Assembly: GCA_009704345.1 (NCBI GenBank)
Contig: WLEH01000041.1
Location: 1-7,639, forward strand
Direction: 5' to 3'
DNA from: Actinomycetota bacterium
Lineage (GTDB): Bacteria > Actinomycetota > Actinomycetes > S36-B12 > UBA5976
DNA length: 7,639 nucleotides
Below are positions 1 to 5,630 of the stretch, piece after piece. Within the stretch, counting starts at the first letter, position 1; every line of letters starts with the position of its first letter. Position numbers and translations under genes: made by a program. Under the pieces are notes generated by a model. That model saw nothing but the letters and a program-made list of their open reading frames with translations, did no database searches and had not been told where the DNA came from.

Positions 1-557
1 CTTGCAATTGTTTTTGTTGAAACTAATCTAAAATTAAATTGATGAGTGCGAGAGCGCAGTGTGCTGGGCATTTTGTCTGGCTCAGTAGTTGCAAAAATAA
101 ACTTTAAATGGGCAGGTGGTTCTTCTACCATTTTAAGAAAAGCATCAATTGCTTTAGTTGATAACTGGTGCGCTTCATCAATGATCATAAATCTGAATCG
201 AGATTCAGCGGGGGCAAATACGGCAGTTTCACGCAGTGCTCGAACATCATCAACACCACTATTACTGGCCGCATCTAGTTCTTCAACATCTAAATTACCA
301 ACACCATTTGGAGCTAACGCAACACATGAATTACAAACGCCACACGGCGTAGCAGTAGGTCCCTGAACACAGTTAAGGGCGCGAGCCAAAATGCGAGCAG
401 TAGAAGTTTTGCCGCAACCGCGTGGGCCAGTAAACAAATAGGCATGATGAATTCGATCATTTTCAATTGCTCGAGTCAGGGCAGTGACGACATGGTCTTG
501 CCCGATTACTTCACTTAGCTGTGCTGGTCGATAAGTTCGATATAACGCGATGCTCAC
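1..557 (-). CDS. dnaX: DNA polymerase III subunit gamma/tau, N-terminal part (runs off left edge)
   Basis: Encodes the clamp-loader ATPase of the replicative polymerase, which loads the beta sliding clamp onto primed DNA. The 185 complete codons cover most of the AAA+ domain. Visible features are the N-terminal ALYRTYRP motif (residues 4-11), Walker A GPRGCGKTS (44-52), a zinc module with Cys63, Cys72, Cys75 and Cys78, Walker B with IIDEAH (125-130), the LKMVEEPP segment (141-148) and the TTEP...SRTHQF sensor region (157-174). The rest of the AAA+ region and the tau-type C-terminus lie beyond position 1. The start is GTG at 557-555: an in-frame TAA stands seven codons upstream, and the protein begins as DnaX usually does. 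No Shine-Dalgarno is visible, but a TACTGT box ends 6 nt before the GTG, so a leaderless mRNA is likely. It lies just downstream of tRNA-Ser(GGA) on the same strand. The family assignment is very secure. Confidence 0.96.
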   Translation of the reverse strand, partial: MSIALYRTYRPAQLSEVIGQDHVVTALTRAIENDRIHHAYLFTGPRGCGKTSTARILARALNCVQGPTATPCGVCNSCVALAPNGVGNLDVEELDAASNSGVDDVRALRETAVFAPAESRFRFMIIDEAHQLSTKAIDAFLKMVEEPPAHLKFIFATTEPDKMPSTLRSRTHQFNFRLVSTKTIA

Positions 558-563
558 GGCGCC

Positions 564-569
564 ACAGTA
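564..569 (-). promoter_or_regulatory. -10-like box for leaderless dnaX
   Basis: On the minus strand the hexamer is TACTGT (TAnnnT), with exactly 6 nt (558-563) between it and the dnaX GTG. That spacing puts the transcription start on the first base of the start codon. No -35 match is obvious. The call rests on spacing and on the same arrangement at upp. Confidence 0.45.
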
Positions 570-600
570 GTGGCATTAGCCGACTTGGCTGAAGATAAAG

Positions 601-688
601 TGGCGGAGGATGCGGGATTTGAACCCGCGAGGGGTTGCCCCCAACTCGCTTTCCAAGCGAGCGCCATAGGCCACTAGGCGAATCCTCC
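601..688 (-). tRNA. tRNA-Ser (anticodon GGA), CCA encoded
   Basis: Class II tRNA reading UCC/UCU serine codons. The minus strand shows the acceptor stem GGAGGAT paired with ATCCTCC, a GCC/GGC D stem, an anticodon stem CTCGC/GCGAG around loop TTGGAAA (GGA at 654-652), a long variable arm with a GGGG/CCCC stem, a T arm GCGGG-TTCAAAT-CCCGC, discriminator G at 604, and a genome-encoded CCA at 603-601. The long variable arm and GGA anticodon make serine clear. It is divergent from the SRP RNA gene and lies 43 nt upstream of dnaX on the same strand, with no strong terminator between them. Confidence 0.97.
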
Positions 689-695
689 GTCGCGA

Positions 696-701
696 AGGGT
701 A
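696..701 (-). promoter_or_regulatory. -10-like box for tRNA-Ser(GGA)
   Basis: The minus-strand hexamer TACCCT is followed by 7 nt (695-689) and then the mature tRNA 5' G at 688. It is the mirror image of the TACCCT box at 715-720 that serves the SRP RNA. No -35 consensus is visible. Confidence 0.45.
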
Positions 702-714
702 CTAATCCCCTCGC

Positions 715-720
715 TACCCT
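715..720 (+). promoter_or_regulatory. -10-like box for SRP RNA
   Basis: TACCCT on the plus strand is followed by 7 nt (721-727) and then the first base of the SRP RNA closing stem at 728. It forms an inverted repeat with the tRNA-Ser(GGA) box (AAGGGTA...TACCCTT) across a 13-nt centre. No -35 consensus is visible. Confidence 0.45.
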
Positions 721-727
721 TACGCCT

Positions 728-814
728 GATCCCCCGCGCGGCATGACCGTGATCAATCCCCCAGGGTCGAAAGACAGCAAGGGTCGTTGCGCTCTCGTGG
801 GTGTGCGGGGGATC
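728..814 (+). ncRNA. ffs: Signal recognition particle RNA, bacterial small type (4.5S-like)
   Basis: RNA core of the signal recognition particle, which binds Ffh and guides nascent membrane proteins to FtsY. The ends form a perfect 10-bp stem, GATCCCCCGC (728-737) with GCGGGGGATC (805-814). The apex carries the SRP domain IV signature: CCAGGGTC, a GAAA tetraloop (769-772) closed by C768-G773 and T767-A774, then the conserved asymmetric-loop sequence ACAGCAAGGG (774-783). Actinobacterial relatives usually have GGAA as the tetraloop; GAAA is still a GNRA loop. At about 87 nt it is a short hairpin form without an Alu domain. It is divergent from tRNA-Ser and convergent with the acyltransferase gene, whose stop codon begins one base beyond the stem. 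The exact ends are inferred from the stem. Confidence 0.9.
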
Positions 815-815
815 C

Positions 816-1880
816 CTAGTTTGGTTTCTCGCCTAAAAATCTGCCGATTGGTTTATGTCGCACCAATAATTGATAACTGGCAAGCGAAAGCAAAGTTGTT
901 AGAGTCAATACCAAACTAAGTCGCGTACCCATCCCAAACTCAAAGTCTTCTAGCAAGGTCAGAATTAACAGCACAATTGGTAAGTGCACAATATAAATCC
1001 AGTAGCTGCCTTGTGAAAAATAAGAAACAACAGAATTTGTTTTAGTAATTAGTTTCTGCATTAAACCTAAGATTGCAAAACTCAAATTTAATGATGCCCC
1101 AAAATAGACAACGCGATAATCAAAATCTAATTGTTCACTAGTTGCTAAGTGAGCAAGATAACCAATACTGCCAATAATCAAGAACAAATACCAATGTTTA
1201 CGAAAATTAATAATTATTGATTGATTTTGAAATGCTAGCCAACCTAGTAAGAAAATAATTAAATAAAATGCGATCATGGAATTATCTGGCGCTACGGCAG
1301 AGGCAGTTTTTAAGGTGCCATCTGGTTCTAAGGTGTATGGAATTACAGCAAGAAGTAAAGTTGCAATTAGATACAGTGCAATTTGGCCAATCCGGTAGTT
1401 GAGAATCTTTGACGGTCGGGCAAAAACCCAAGGCAGCATCTTTACCAGCAAAACTGCAATTGAATTTAGATAAACCAAATATGCCAAAAACCAAAGATGG
1501 TAAAACTCAACAAAATTTTGCTCAGCTGGCACCACGCTTCCCCCAGTTGCCAGAGCAAAAACTAGTTGAAAAGCAATCGTCACGAGTGGCCAGAAGATAA
1601 GCAGCGGTAACAAAATTCGCTTGGCTCGGTTACCAATTAAGGCCCTGGCACCATATTTTGTAAATATCAATGCTGAAAAAAATCCAGAGATAAAAATAAA
1701 TGCTGGCATTCGAAATGTATGAATAAAATCGTAGATCAAATAAAGTAAATCTTCACCAAGATTGGTTCGAATCGGTGCGTATGTTGCCGTAAAAACCGCA
1801 CTGTGAAGCACTAAACCCAGTAACATCATGGTTGCTCGGTAAGCATCTAATGCGGGAATTCGTTGTGCTTCGATGACCAC
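816..1880 (-). CDS. Acyltransferase family 3 integral membrane protein
   Basis: A multi-pass membrane protein of about 354 residues that probably moves an acyl group onto a cell-surface glycan, lipid or other envelope molecule; the substrate cannot be read from sequence. Family marks are the N-terminal RIPALDAYR (residues 7-15) followed by His26, the FRMPAFIFISGFF motif that begins the second helix, and SYWIYIVHLPI near the end. I count about ten hydrophobic helices, as usual for this family (Pfam Acyl_transf_3; OpgC/OafA-like). The start is uncertain: GTG at 1880 is chosen, with AGGA close upstream, but TTG at 1892 would add four residues. Later ATGs would cut off the conserved LD..R motif. 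Its 5' end adjoins tRNA-Ser(CGA), so its own promoter must overlap that RNA gene. Its stop lies one base from the SRP RNA stem. It stands alone, with no glycan operon beside it. Confidence 0.88.
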   Translation of the reverse strand: MVIEAQRIPALDAYRATMMLLGLVLHSAVFTATYAPIRTNLGEDLLYLIYDFIHTFRMPAFIFISGFFSALIFTKYGARALIGNRAKRILLPLLIFWPLVTIAFQLVFALATGGSVVPAEQNFVEFYHLWFLAYLVYLNSIAVLLVKMLPWVFARPSKILNYRIGQIALYLIATLLLAVIPYTLEPDGTLKTASAVAPDNSMIAFYLIIFLLGWLAFQNQSIIINFRKHWYLFLIIGSIGYLAHLATSEQLDFDYRVVYFGASLNLSFAILGLMQKLITKTNSVVSYFSQGSYWIYIVHLPIVLLILTLLEDFEFGMGTRLSLVLTLTTLLSLASYQLLVRHKPIGRFLGEKPN

Positions 1881-1886
1881 TATCCT
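1881..1886 (+). promoter_or_regulatory. -10-like box for tRNA-Ser(CGA)
   Basis: TATCCT is followed by 7 nt (1887-1893) and then the mature tRNA 5' G at 1894, the same spacing as at the other two RNA genes in the window. It falls in the first bases of, or directly upstream of, the oppositely oriented acyltransferase gene. No clear -35. Confidence 0.45.
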
Positions 1887-1893
1887 ACGCAAC

Positions 1894-1983
1894 GGTGGCG
1901 TGTCCGAGCGGCCGAAGGTGCGCGCCTCGAAAGCGCGTGAGGATGAAAATTCTCCGAGGGTTCAAATCCCTCCGCCACCGCCA
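1894..1983 (+). tRNA. tRNA-Ser (anticodon CGA), CCA encoded
   Basis: Class II tRNA reading the UCG serine codon. The acceptor stem is GGTGGCG (1894-1900) with CGCCACC (1973-1979), discriminator G1980, and CCA at 1981-1983. The anticodon stem CGCGC/GCGCG encloses loop CTCGAAA with CGA at 1928-1930. The variable arm is long, and the T arm is GAGGG-TTCAAAT-CCCTC. The 3' CCA directly touches the tadA stop codon (1984-1986, opposite strand). There is no room for a separate terminator, so the primary transcript must run antisense into tadA or be ended by processing. Confidence 0.97.
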
Positions 1984-2445
1984 TTATCGCTTTGTTTCAA
2001 AAAATCTATCTAGTAATTCTTTTGCTTCATCTGCTCTGACATTGGCAACCACTTCCATCTGGTGTGGCAATCTAGAATCTCGAACGACATCAAATTTACT
2101 GCCCACCGCACCATAATCTTTATTGTCGGCACCAAAAACTAATCGTGCAATTCGAGCTTGCATTGCAGCTCCGGCACACATGGGACATGGCTCTAACGTA
2201 ACCACCAGGGTGCAGCCATCTAATCGAGCCGAACTCAATTTGGTTGCAGCAGCTCGAATTACTTCAATTTCAGCATGGGCGGTGGGGTCAAATTTCGCTT
2301 CATTCCAATTGCCCGATTCCGCCAAAATCTCGCCAGTTGAATCAATAATCAGCGCCCCGACTGGGATCTCACCTCGAGCAGCCGAATCCGCAGCGAGCGT
2401 GAGTGCTCGCTGCATTGCTTGGTCATCGGCTGGTCGAACCTGCAT
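1984..2445 (-). CDS. tadA: tRNA-specific adenosine deaminase (wobble A34 to inosine)
   Basis: A 153-residue zinc deaminase that converts adenosine 34 to inosine, normally in tRNA-Arg(ACG), so that one tRNA can read three CGN codons. Zinc and catalytic residues are in place: DPTAHAE (residues 53-59, His57 ligand and Glu59 proton shuttle) and PCPMC (86-90, Cys87 and Cys90 ligands). GEIPVGALI (25-33) is the usual family N-terminal block, and length is normal. I chose ATG at 2445 because the catalytic domain normally begins about ten residues before the MQRAL-like helix. An in-frame ATG at 2475 would add ten residues and lie back to back with the upp ATG. Neither start has a clear Shine-Dalgarno or -10 box. 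It is divergent from upp and convergent with tRNA-Ser(CGA), with no space between the latter two. Some family members act on cytosine-type bases instead, but the HAE/PCxxC spacing and the tRNA neighbour favour TadA. Confidence 0.93.
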   Translation of the reverse strand: MQVRPADDQAMQRALTLAADSAARGEIPVGALIIDSTGEILAESGNWNEAKFDPTAHAEIEVIRAAATKLSSARLDGCTLVVTLEPCPMCAGAAMQARIARLVFGADNKDYGAVGSKFDVVRDSRLPHQMEVVANVRADEAKELLDRFFETKR

Positions 2446-2463
2446 GAAGGTAAGTCTGGCATC

Positions 2464-2469
2464 TATTCT
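2464..2469 (+). promoter_or_regulatory. -10-like box for leaderless upp
   Basis: TATTCT (TAnnnT) is separated by 6 nt (2470-2475) from the upp ATG at 2476, placing the transcription start on the A of the start codon. No Shine-Dalgarno precedes the ATG. The box lies in the 30-bp interval between the divergent tadA and upp starts. Confidence 0.5.
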
Positions 2470-2475
2470 GCGCAT

Positions 2476-3108
2476 ATGAAAACTCTGGTTGTAGAACACC
2501 CGCTTATTGCGGCCAAAGTAACTGAACTTAGAGATGAAACTACCCCAATGGCGCGGTTTCAAGAACTTGCTACTGAATTAGTCACGTTGCTGGCTTTTGA
2601 AGCAACTAAGGAATTAGAAATTGAATCAACTGAAGTTAAAACTCCAGTTTCACCAACAACTGGTAGCAAACTTGCCGGTCCACTGCCACTACTTGTGCCA
2701 ATCCTGCGAGCAGGACTTGGCATGTTGCACGGGATGCAGCAGGTGTTACCAAGCGCTGAAGTTGGTTTCTTAGGTGTAGTGCGAAATGAAGAAACATTGC
2801 AACCAGCAATTTATGCCGATCGTATGCCAGATCGATTAGATAATCGAATTGTGTTTGTGCTTGATCCAATGCTGGCAACCGGCGGTAGTTTGATAAGTGC
2901 AATTGAAATTATGCTGGCCCGCGGCGCTAAAAAAGTGATTGCCATTACCTTAATTTCAGCCCCACAGGGCGTGGAAGCAGTTGGTAAGAAGTTTGCAAAT
3001 CAGAATGTCACAGTTGTGACCAGCGCACTCGATGAAAAATTAAATGAGCATGGTTATATTGTCCCTGGCTTAGGCGATGCTGGTGATCGATTATTTGGAG
3101 CGTGTTAA
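2476..3108 (+). CDS. upp: Uracil phosphoribosyltransferase
   Basis: Salvages uracil: uracil + PRPP gives UMP + diphosphate, in the cytosol. The 210 residues match the usual length of about 208-210. Visible are the N-terminal HPLIAAKVTELRDETT (8-23), ILRAGLGM (76-83), GFLGVVRNEETLQP (97-110), the PRPP-binding loop DPMLATGGS (130-138), and the C-terminal YIVPGLGDAGDRLFG that contacts uracil in this family. The ATG at 2476 is chosen over a longer in-frame reading from 2419 because homologues begin at MKxxxVxHPL and a -10 box sits 6 nt upstream. It is the first gene of a pair with tal, which begins on the base after its stop codon. Co-transcription is very likely. Confidence 0.97.
   Translation: MKTLVVEHPLIAAKVTELRDETTPMARFQELATELVTLLAFEATKELEIESTEVKTPVSPTTGSKLAGPLPLLVPILRAGLGMLHGMQQVLPSAEVGFLGVVRNEETLQPAIYADRMPDRLDNRIVFVLDPMLATGGSLISAIEIMLARGAKKVIAITLISAPQGVEAVGKKFANQNVTVVTSALDEKLNEHGYIVPGLGDAGDRLFGAC
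3097..3100 (+). promoter_or_regulatory. Ribosome binding site of tal, inside the end of upp
   Basis: GGAG lies 8 nt before the TTG at 3109, within the last codons of upp. It supports the unusual TTG as the true tal start and shows that this internal cistron uses Shine-Dalgarno initiation, unlike the leaderless upp ahead of it. Confidence 0.6.
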
Positions 3109-4191
3109 TTGACTAAACTGCATGAGATTAGAGAACATGGTGTTTCAGTTTGGTTAGATGATTTATCGCGCAATCGAATTCAATCGGGTGATTTAGAAAA
3201 TCTACGGAATCAAGGTGTGCTTGGTGTCACAACTAATCCCGCAATTTTTAAAGCAGCAATTACAGCAGGTGCGGCTGGAATTTATGGCGATGATTTAAAT
3301 CGATTAAAAGCAGATGGCGCATCGGCAGAGCTGATTGTGCGCGAGTTAACTGTGGCTGATGTGCAAGCAGCATGCGATGTATTTAGTACCACATATGTTG
3401 AAACTGGCAATGATGGTTGCGTCAGTATTGAAGTTGATCCAAGACTTGCTTTTGATGGGGATAACACACTTAAGCAAGCAATTGAGCTGCGAAAACAAGT
3501 TAATCGACCAAACGTCATGATTAAAATTCCAGCTACAAAGGAATCAATCCCAGCAATTACTGGTGCGCTAGCAAATGGAATAAGCGTCAATGTAACTTTA
3601 ATTTTCTCTATTGATCGATATGCTGAAGTGATTCAAGCATGGCTCGCAGGCCTTGAGCAGGCAAAAGAAAACGGTCATGATTTATCAACGATCAATTCAG
3701 TTGCATCTTTCTTTGTCTCTCGTGTCGATACTGCGATTGACCCGATGCTTGATCAAGTTGGCACACCGGAGGCACTTGCACTGCGGGGCAAAGCTGCGGT
3801 AGCAAATGCGATGCTGGCTTATCAGTTGTTTGAAGAGCTGCAGCAAGATGTTAGATGGAAATTGTTAGCAGCAGCTGGGGCTCGAATTCAGCGCCCGCTA
3901 TGGGCATCAACTGGTGTGAAAAATCCCAATTACGATCCGCTGCTTTATGTTTCAAGTTTAGTTGCACCAGAAACGGTAAATACCATGCCGGAGGCAACGA
4001 TGAATGCATTATTTGAAACTAAGAGTGGTTTTGAATTTAATTTGAATTATCAAGCCGCAGCTGATGTCATAGCTGCACTAGGCAACTACGACATCAGCTT
4101 GGCTGATGTGCTCGCCAACTTAGAAACCGCTGGCGTAAAGCAATTTGTGGATGCGTGGAGCGATTTGTTGAAAACTGTGGAATCGGCTTAA
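3109..4191 (+). CDS. tal: Transaldolase
   Basis: Pentose phosphate enzyme that moves a dihydroxyacetone unit between sedoheptulose 7-phosphate and glyceraldehyde 3-phosphate through a lysine Schiff base. The 360 residues fit the long actinobacterial type. Visible features are VSVWLDDLSR (12-21, Asp17), GVTTNPAIF (39-47), a VSIEVDPRLA segment (105-114), the Schiff-base block MIKIPAT with Lys139, NVTLIFS after it, and SVASFFVSRVD. The later RPLWASTGVKNPNY segment binds phosphate in this family. It starts with TTG on the base after the upp TAA, with GGAG 8 nt upstream; no in-frame ATG lies nearby. Its TAA overlaps by two bases the TAA of the convergent oxidoreductase (shared TTAA), and no terminator hairpin separates them. 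Confidence 0.96.
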   Translation: MTKLHEIREHGVSVWLDDLSRNRIQSGDLENLRNQGVLGVTTNPAIFKAAITAGAAGIYGDDLNRLKADGASAELIVRELTVADVQAACDVFSTTYVETGNDGCVSIEVDPRLAFDGDNTLKQAIELRKQVNRPNVMIKIPATKESIPAITGALANGISVNVTLIFSIDRYAEVIQAWLAGLEQAKENGHDLSTINSVASFFVSRVDTAIDPMLDQVGTPEALALRGKAAVANAMLAYQLFEELQQDVRWKLLAAAGARIQRPLWASTGVKNPNYDPLLYVSSLVAPETVNTMPEATMNALFETKSGFEFNLNYQAAADVIAALGNYDISLADVLANLETAGVKQFVDAWSDLLKTVESA

Positions 4192-5414
4192 GGCTCAATT
4201 CCGTCAGTTGCTTCTTCTCGCATTGCCCACGGAATTCCATATTCGTTGATTTTTTCTAAATATGGAACTGGATCAAACCATTCCGGTCCATTAACTCCTT
4301 CAGGCTTCCAAACACCATCATGAATTAATTCCATAGCCACAACTGGATTTAACGCGGTTTGCCAAACTACAGCTTGATCGCCATATTCCTGCATGGTCCA
4401 TTCGTTATCAACCACGTGATACATATAAGTGGCCTTTGGCTTTCCTGACTTATCTAAACCGCGAATTAAAGTGCCCGCACAAGTCTTACCTTTCATGCGT
4501 GCACCTAATGTTGCTGGATCAGGAAGTGATGCGGCAAGTAGGTCACGAGGTGAAACTGCAACACCTTTTACATCCACTCGATCAGTTCGATCTAAACCTA
4601 ACTTATGAATGGTTTCTAGGATGTCGATAAACTCTTCACCAAGACCGTACTTAAACGTCACTTTTTTTGCGTCAACTTTTCGAGGTATTAGCAATACCTC
4701 TTCATGTTCCACGTTGACACATTCAACGGGGCCGATACCTTCGGGGAAATCGAAAATTTCGGGCTCGCTGAATGGTTCAGTTGTGTACCAACCGGTGCCA
4801 TCCTCCCAAACAACTGGCGGATTTAGACACTCCTCAATGGTGGTCCAGATGCTGAAAGATGGTGCGAACTCATATCCTTCAACAGTTAAATTAGAACCAT
4901 CGAGTACTTTAATTTCATCAATGCGACTAAACAAATGATCTGATGCATATTTTGCAAACACATCACTTAGTCCTGGCTCAACACCCATCCCGACGACCGC
5001 ATAAATATCGCGTTCGATCCAATTCCAATCGCGGGCAAACTGTTCATCACCTAGTTTGACGCCGCATTCGGTATATGGATATTCCGGATGGGGACGAGAT
5101 AGAGACATTGCCATATCCATGTAGTTGGCACCTTCAACTTCGCACGCCCGGAAAATGGACATTACAAATCGAGGGTCAACGGCATTGACCACAATGTCTG
5201 GCTTAACTCTTCGGATCAGTTCACGTAGTTGCTCTACGTCTCCTGCATCCACTTTGGCAGCTTTAAATCGGTTGTCCTCAACACGAGCGGCTGCCTCTTC
5301 GGCACGTCTTAACTCATGGTCAGCAATGACCATTTCAGTAATGAACTTACGACGCGAAGCAATGTTCGCTATTGCTTTTCCGACTCCGCCCGCTCCAATT
5401 ACGAGGGCTCTCAC
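4188..5414 (-). CDS. Saccharopine dehydrogenase-family NAD(P)-dependent oxidoreductase
   Basis: A cytosolic oxidoreductase of about 408 residues. The N-terminal Rossmann fold shows ALVIGAGGVGKAI (glycine loop at residues 7-12) and an acidic Asp32 at the end of the second strand (VIADHE), which favours NAD(H) over NADP(H). A second Rossmann signature, DIVVNAVDP, follows. The C-terminal catalytic half has GMGVEPGLSDVFAKYA and a Trp-rich tail. This is the COG1748 type, which includes saccharopine dehydrogenases (lysine metabolism) and carboxynorspermidine dehydrogenase (polyamines). No partner gene of either pathway is here, so the substrate is open. The start is set at GTG 5414 because AAGGGG (5428-5423) lies 8 nt upstream. 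A GTG at 5423 would add three residues but would overlap that ribosome site. It is convergent with tal, overlapping by stop codons, and lies downstream of the csp terminator on the same strand. Confidence 0.85.
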   Translation of the reverse strand: MRALVIGAGGVGKAIANIASRRKFITEMVIADHELRRAEEAAARVEDNRFKAAKVDAGDVEQLRELIRRVKPDIVVNAVDPRFVMSIFRACEVEGANYMDMAMSLSRPHPEYPYTECGVKLGDEQFARDWNWIERDIYAVVGMGVEPGLSDVFAKYASDHLFSRIDEIKVLDGSNLTVEGYEFAPSFSIWTTIEECLNPPVVWEDGTGWYTTEPFSEPEIFDFPEGIGPVECVNVEHEEVLLIPRKVDAKKVTFKYGLGEEFIDILETIHKLGLDRTDRVDVKGVAVSPRDLLAASLPDPATLGARMKGKTCAGTLIRGLDKSGKPKATYMYHVVDNEWTMQEYGDQAVVWQTALNPVVAMELIHDGVWKPEGVNGPEWFDPVPYLEKINEYGIPWAMREEATDGIEP

Positions 5415-5422
5415 GGATTTCA

Positions 5423-5428
5423 CCCCTT
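5423..5428 (-). promoter_or_regulatory. Ribosome binding site deciding the start of the saccharopine dehydrogenase-like gene
   Basis: AAGGGG on the minus strand has an 8-nt spacer to the GTG at 5414. The other candidate GTG (5423-5421) shares a base with this site, so it would be too close. Confidence 0.55.
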
Positions 5429-5440
5429 ACGGTTAGGCAG

Positions 5441-5446
5441 ACCTTA
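5441..5446 (-). promoter_or_regulatory. Candidate -10 box for the saccharopine dehydrogenase-like gene
   Basis: TAAGGT (TAnnnT) on the minus strand would start transcription near 5434 and give a leader of about 20 nt carrying the AAGGGG site. Directly upstream is a small inverted repeat, TGGCT (5455-5459) and AGCCA (5465-5469), which could be an operator. No -35 match. Weak evidence. Confidence 0.3.
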
Positions 5447-5469
5447 GCCCAGGTTGGCTCGATCAGCCA

Positions 5470-5482
5470 CCCCCCACCCCCC
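5470..5482. repeat. Cytosine tract C6-A-C6
   Basis: Two runs of six C joined by a single A on the plus strand (G6-T-G6 on minus), just upstream of the candidate promoter of the saccharopine dehydrogenase-like gene. Such a tract is out of character with the AT-rich surroundings. Function unknown; slippage is possible. Confidence 0.7.
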
Positions 5483-5579
5483 ATGAATTTCGGACTTTCT
5501 ACTTAAATCAGGTCTCAATTTTGCAACACCTCAAAAAAGTGGAAGATTTGATTTAAATTGAATTGGCCAAAAGTGGCGT

Positions 5580-5616
5580 AAAAAACTAAACCCCGCCTCA
5601 ACGAGGCGGGGTTTAG
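5580..5616 (-). terminator. Intrinsic terminator of csp
   Basis: A perfect 14-bp stem, CTAAACCCCGCCTC (5586-5599) with GAGGCGGGGTTTAG (5603-5616), and a 3-nt loop. Read on the minus strand it is followed at once by TTTTTT (5585-5580), a classic Rho-independent terminator. It starts 14 nt after the csp stop codon. The plus strand has no T run after the stem, so it acts in one direction. Confidence 0.92.
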
Positions 5617-5630
5617 TAGTAACGCTAAGA

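Noticed and set aside
46..366. Plus-strand ORF of 106 codons in the left part
   Set aside because: It is antisense to dnaX, whose minus-strand reading has Walker A, Walker B and the zinc cysteines in one frame.
511..919. ORFs of 89 codons (minus) and 94 codons (plus) around 511-919
   Set aside because: They run across tRNA-Ser(GGA) and the SRP RNA and do not resemble proteins.
2419..2475. Longer upp start adding 19 residues
   Set aside because: Homologues begin at MKTLVVEHPLI, and the extension is antisense to tadA. A -10 box lies 6 nt before the ATG at 2476.
5470..5482. C-rich tract as an actinobacterial 6C RNA
   Set aside because: That RNA has two hairpins with C-rich loops. Here the C runs are not flanked by pairing stems.
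5586..5616. Terminator hairpin as a bidirectional terminator or a repeat element
   Set aside because: Only the minus strand has a T run after the stem, and no plus-strand gene leads into it.
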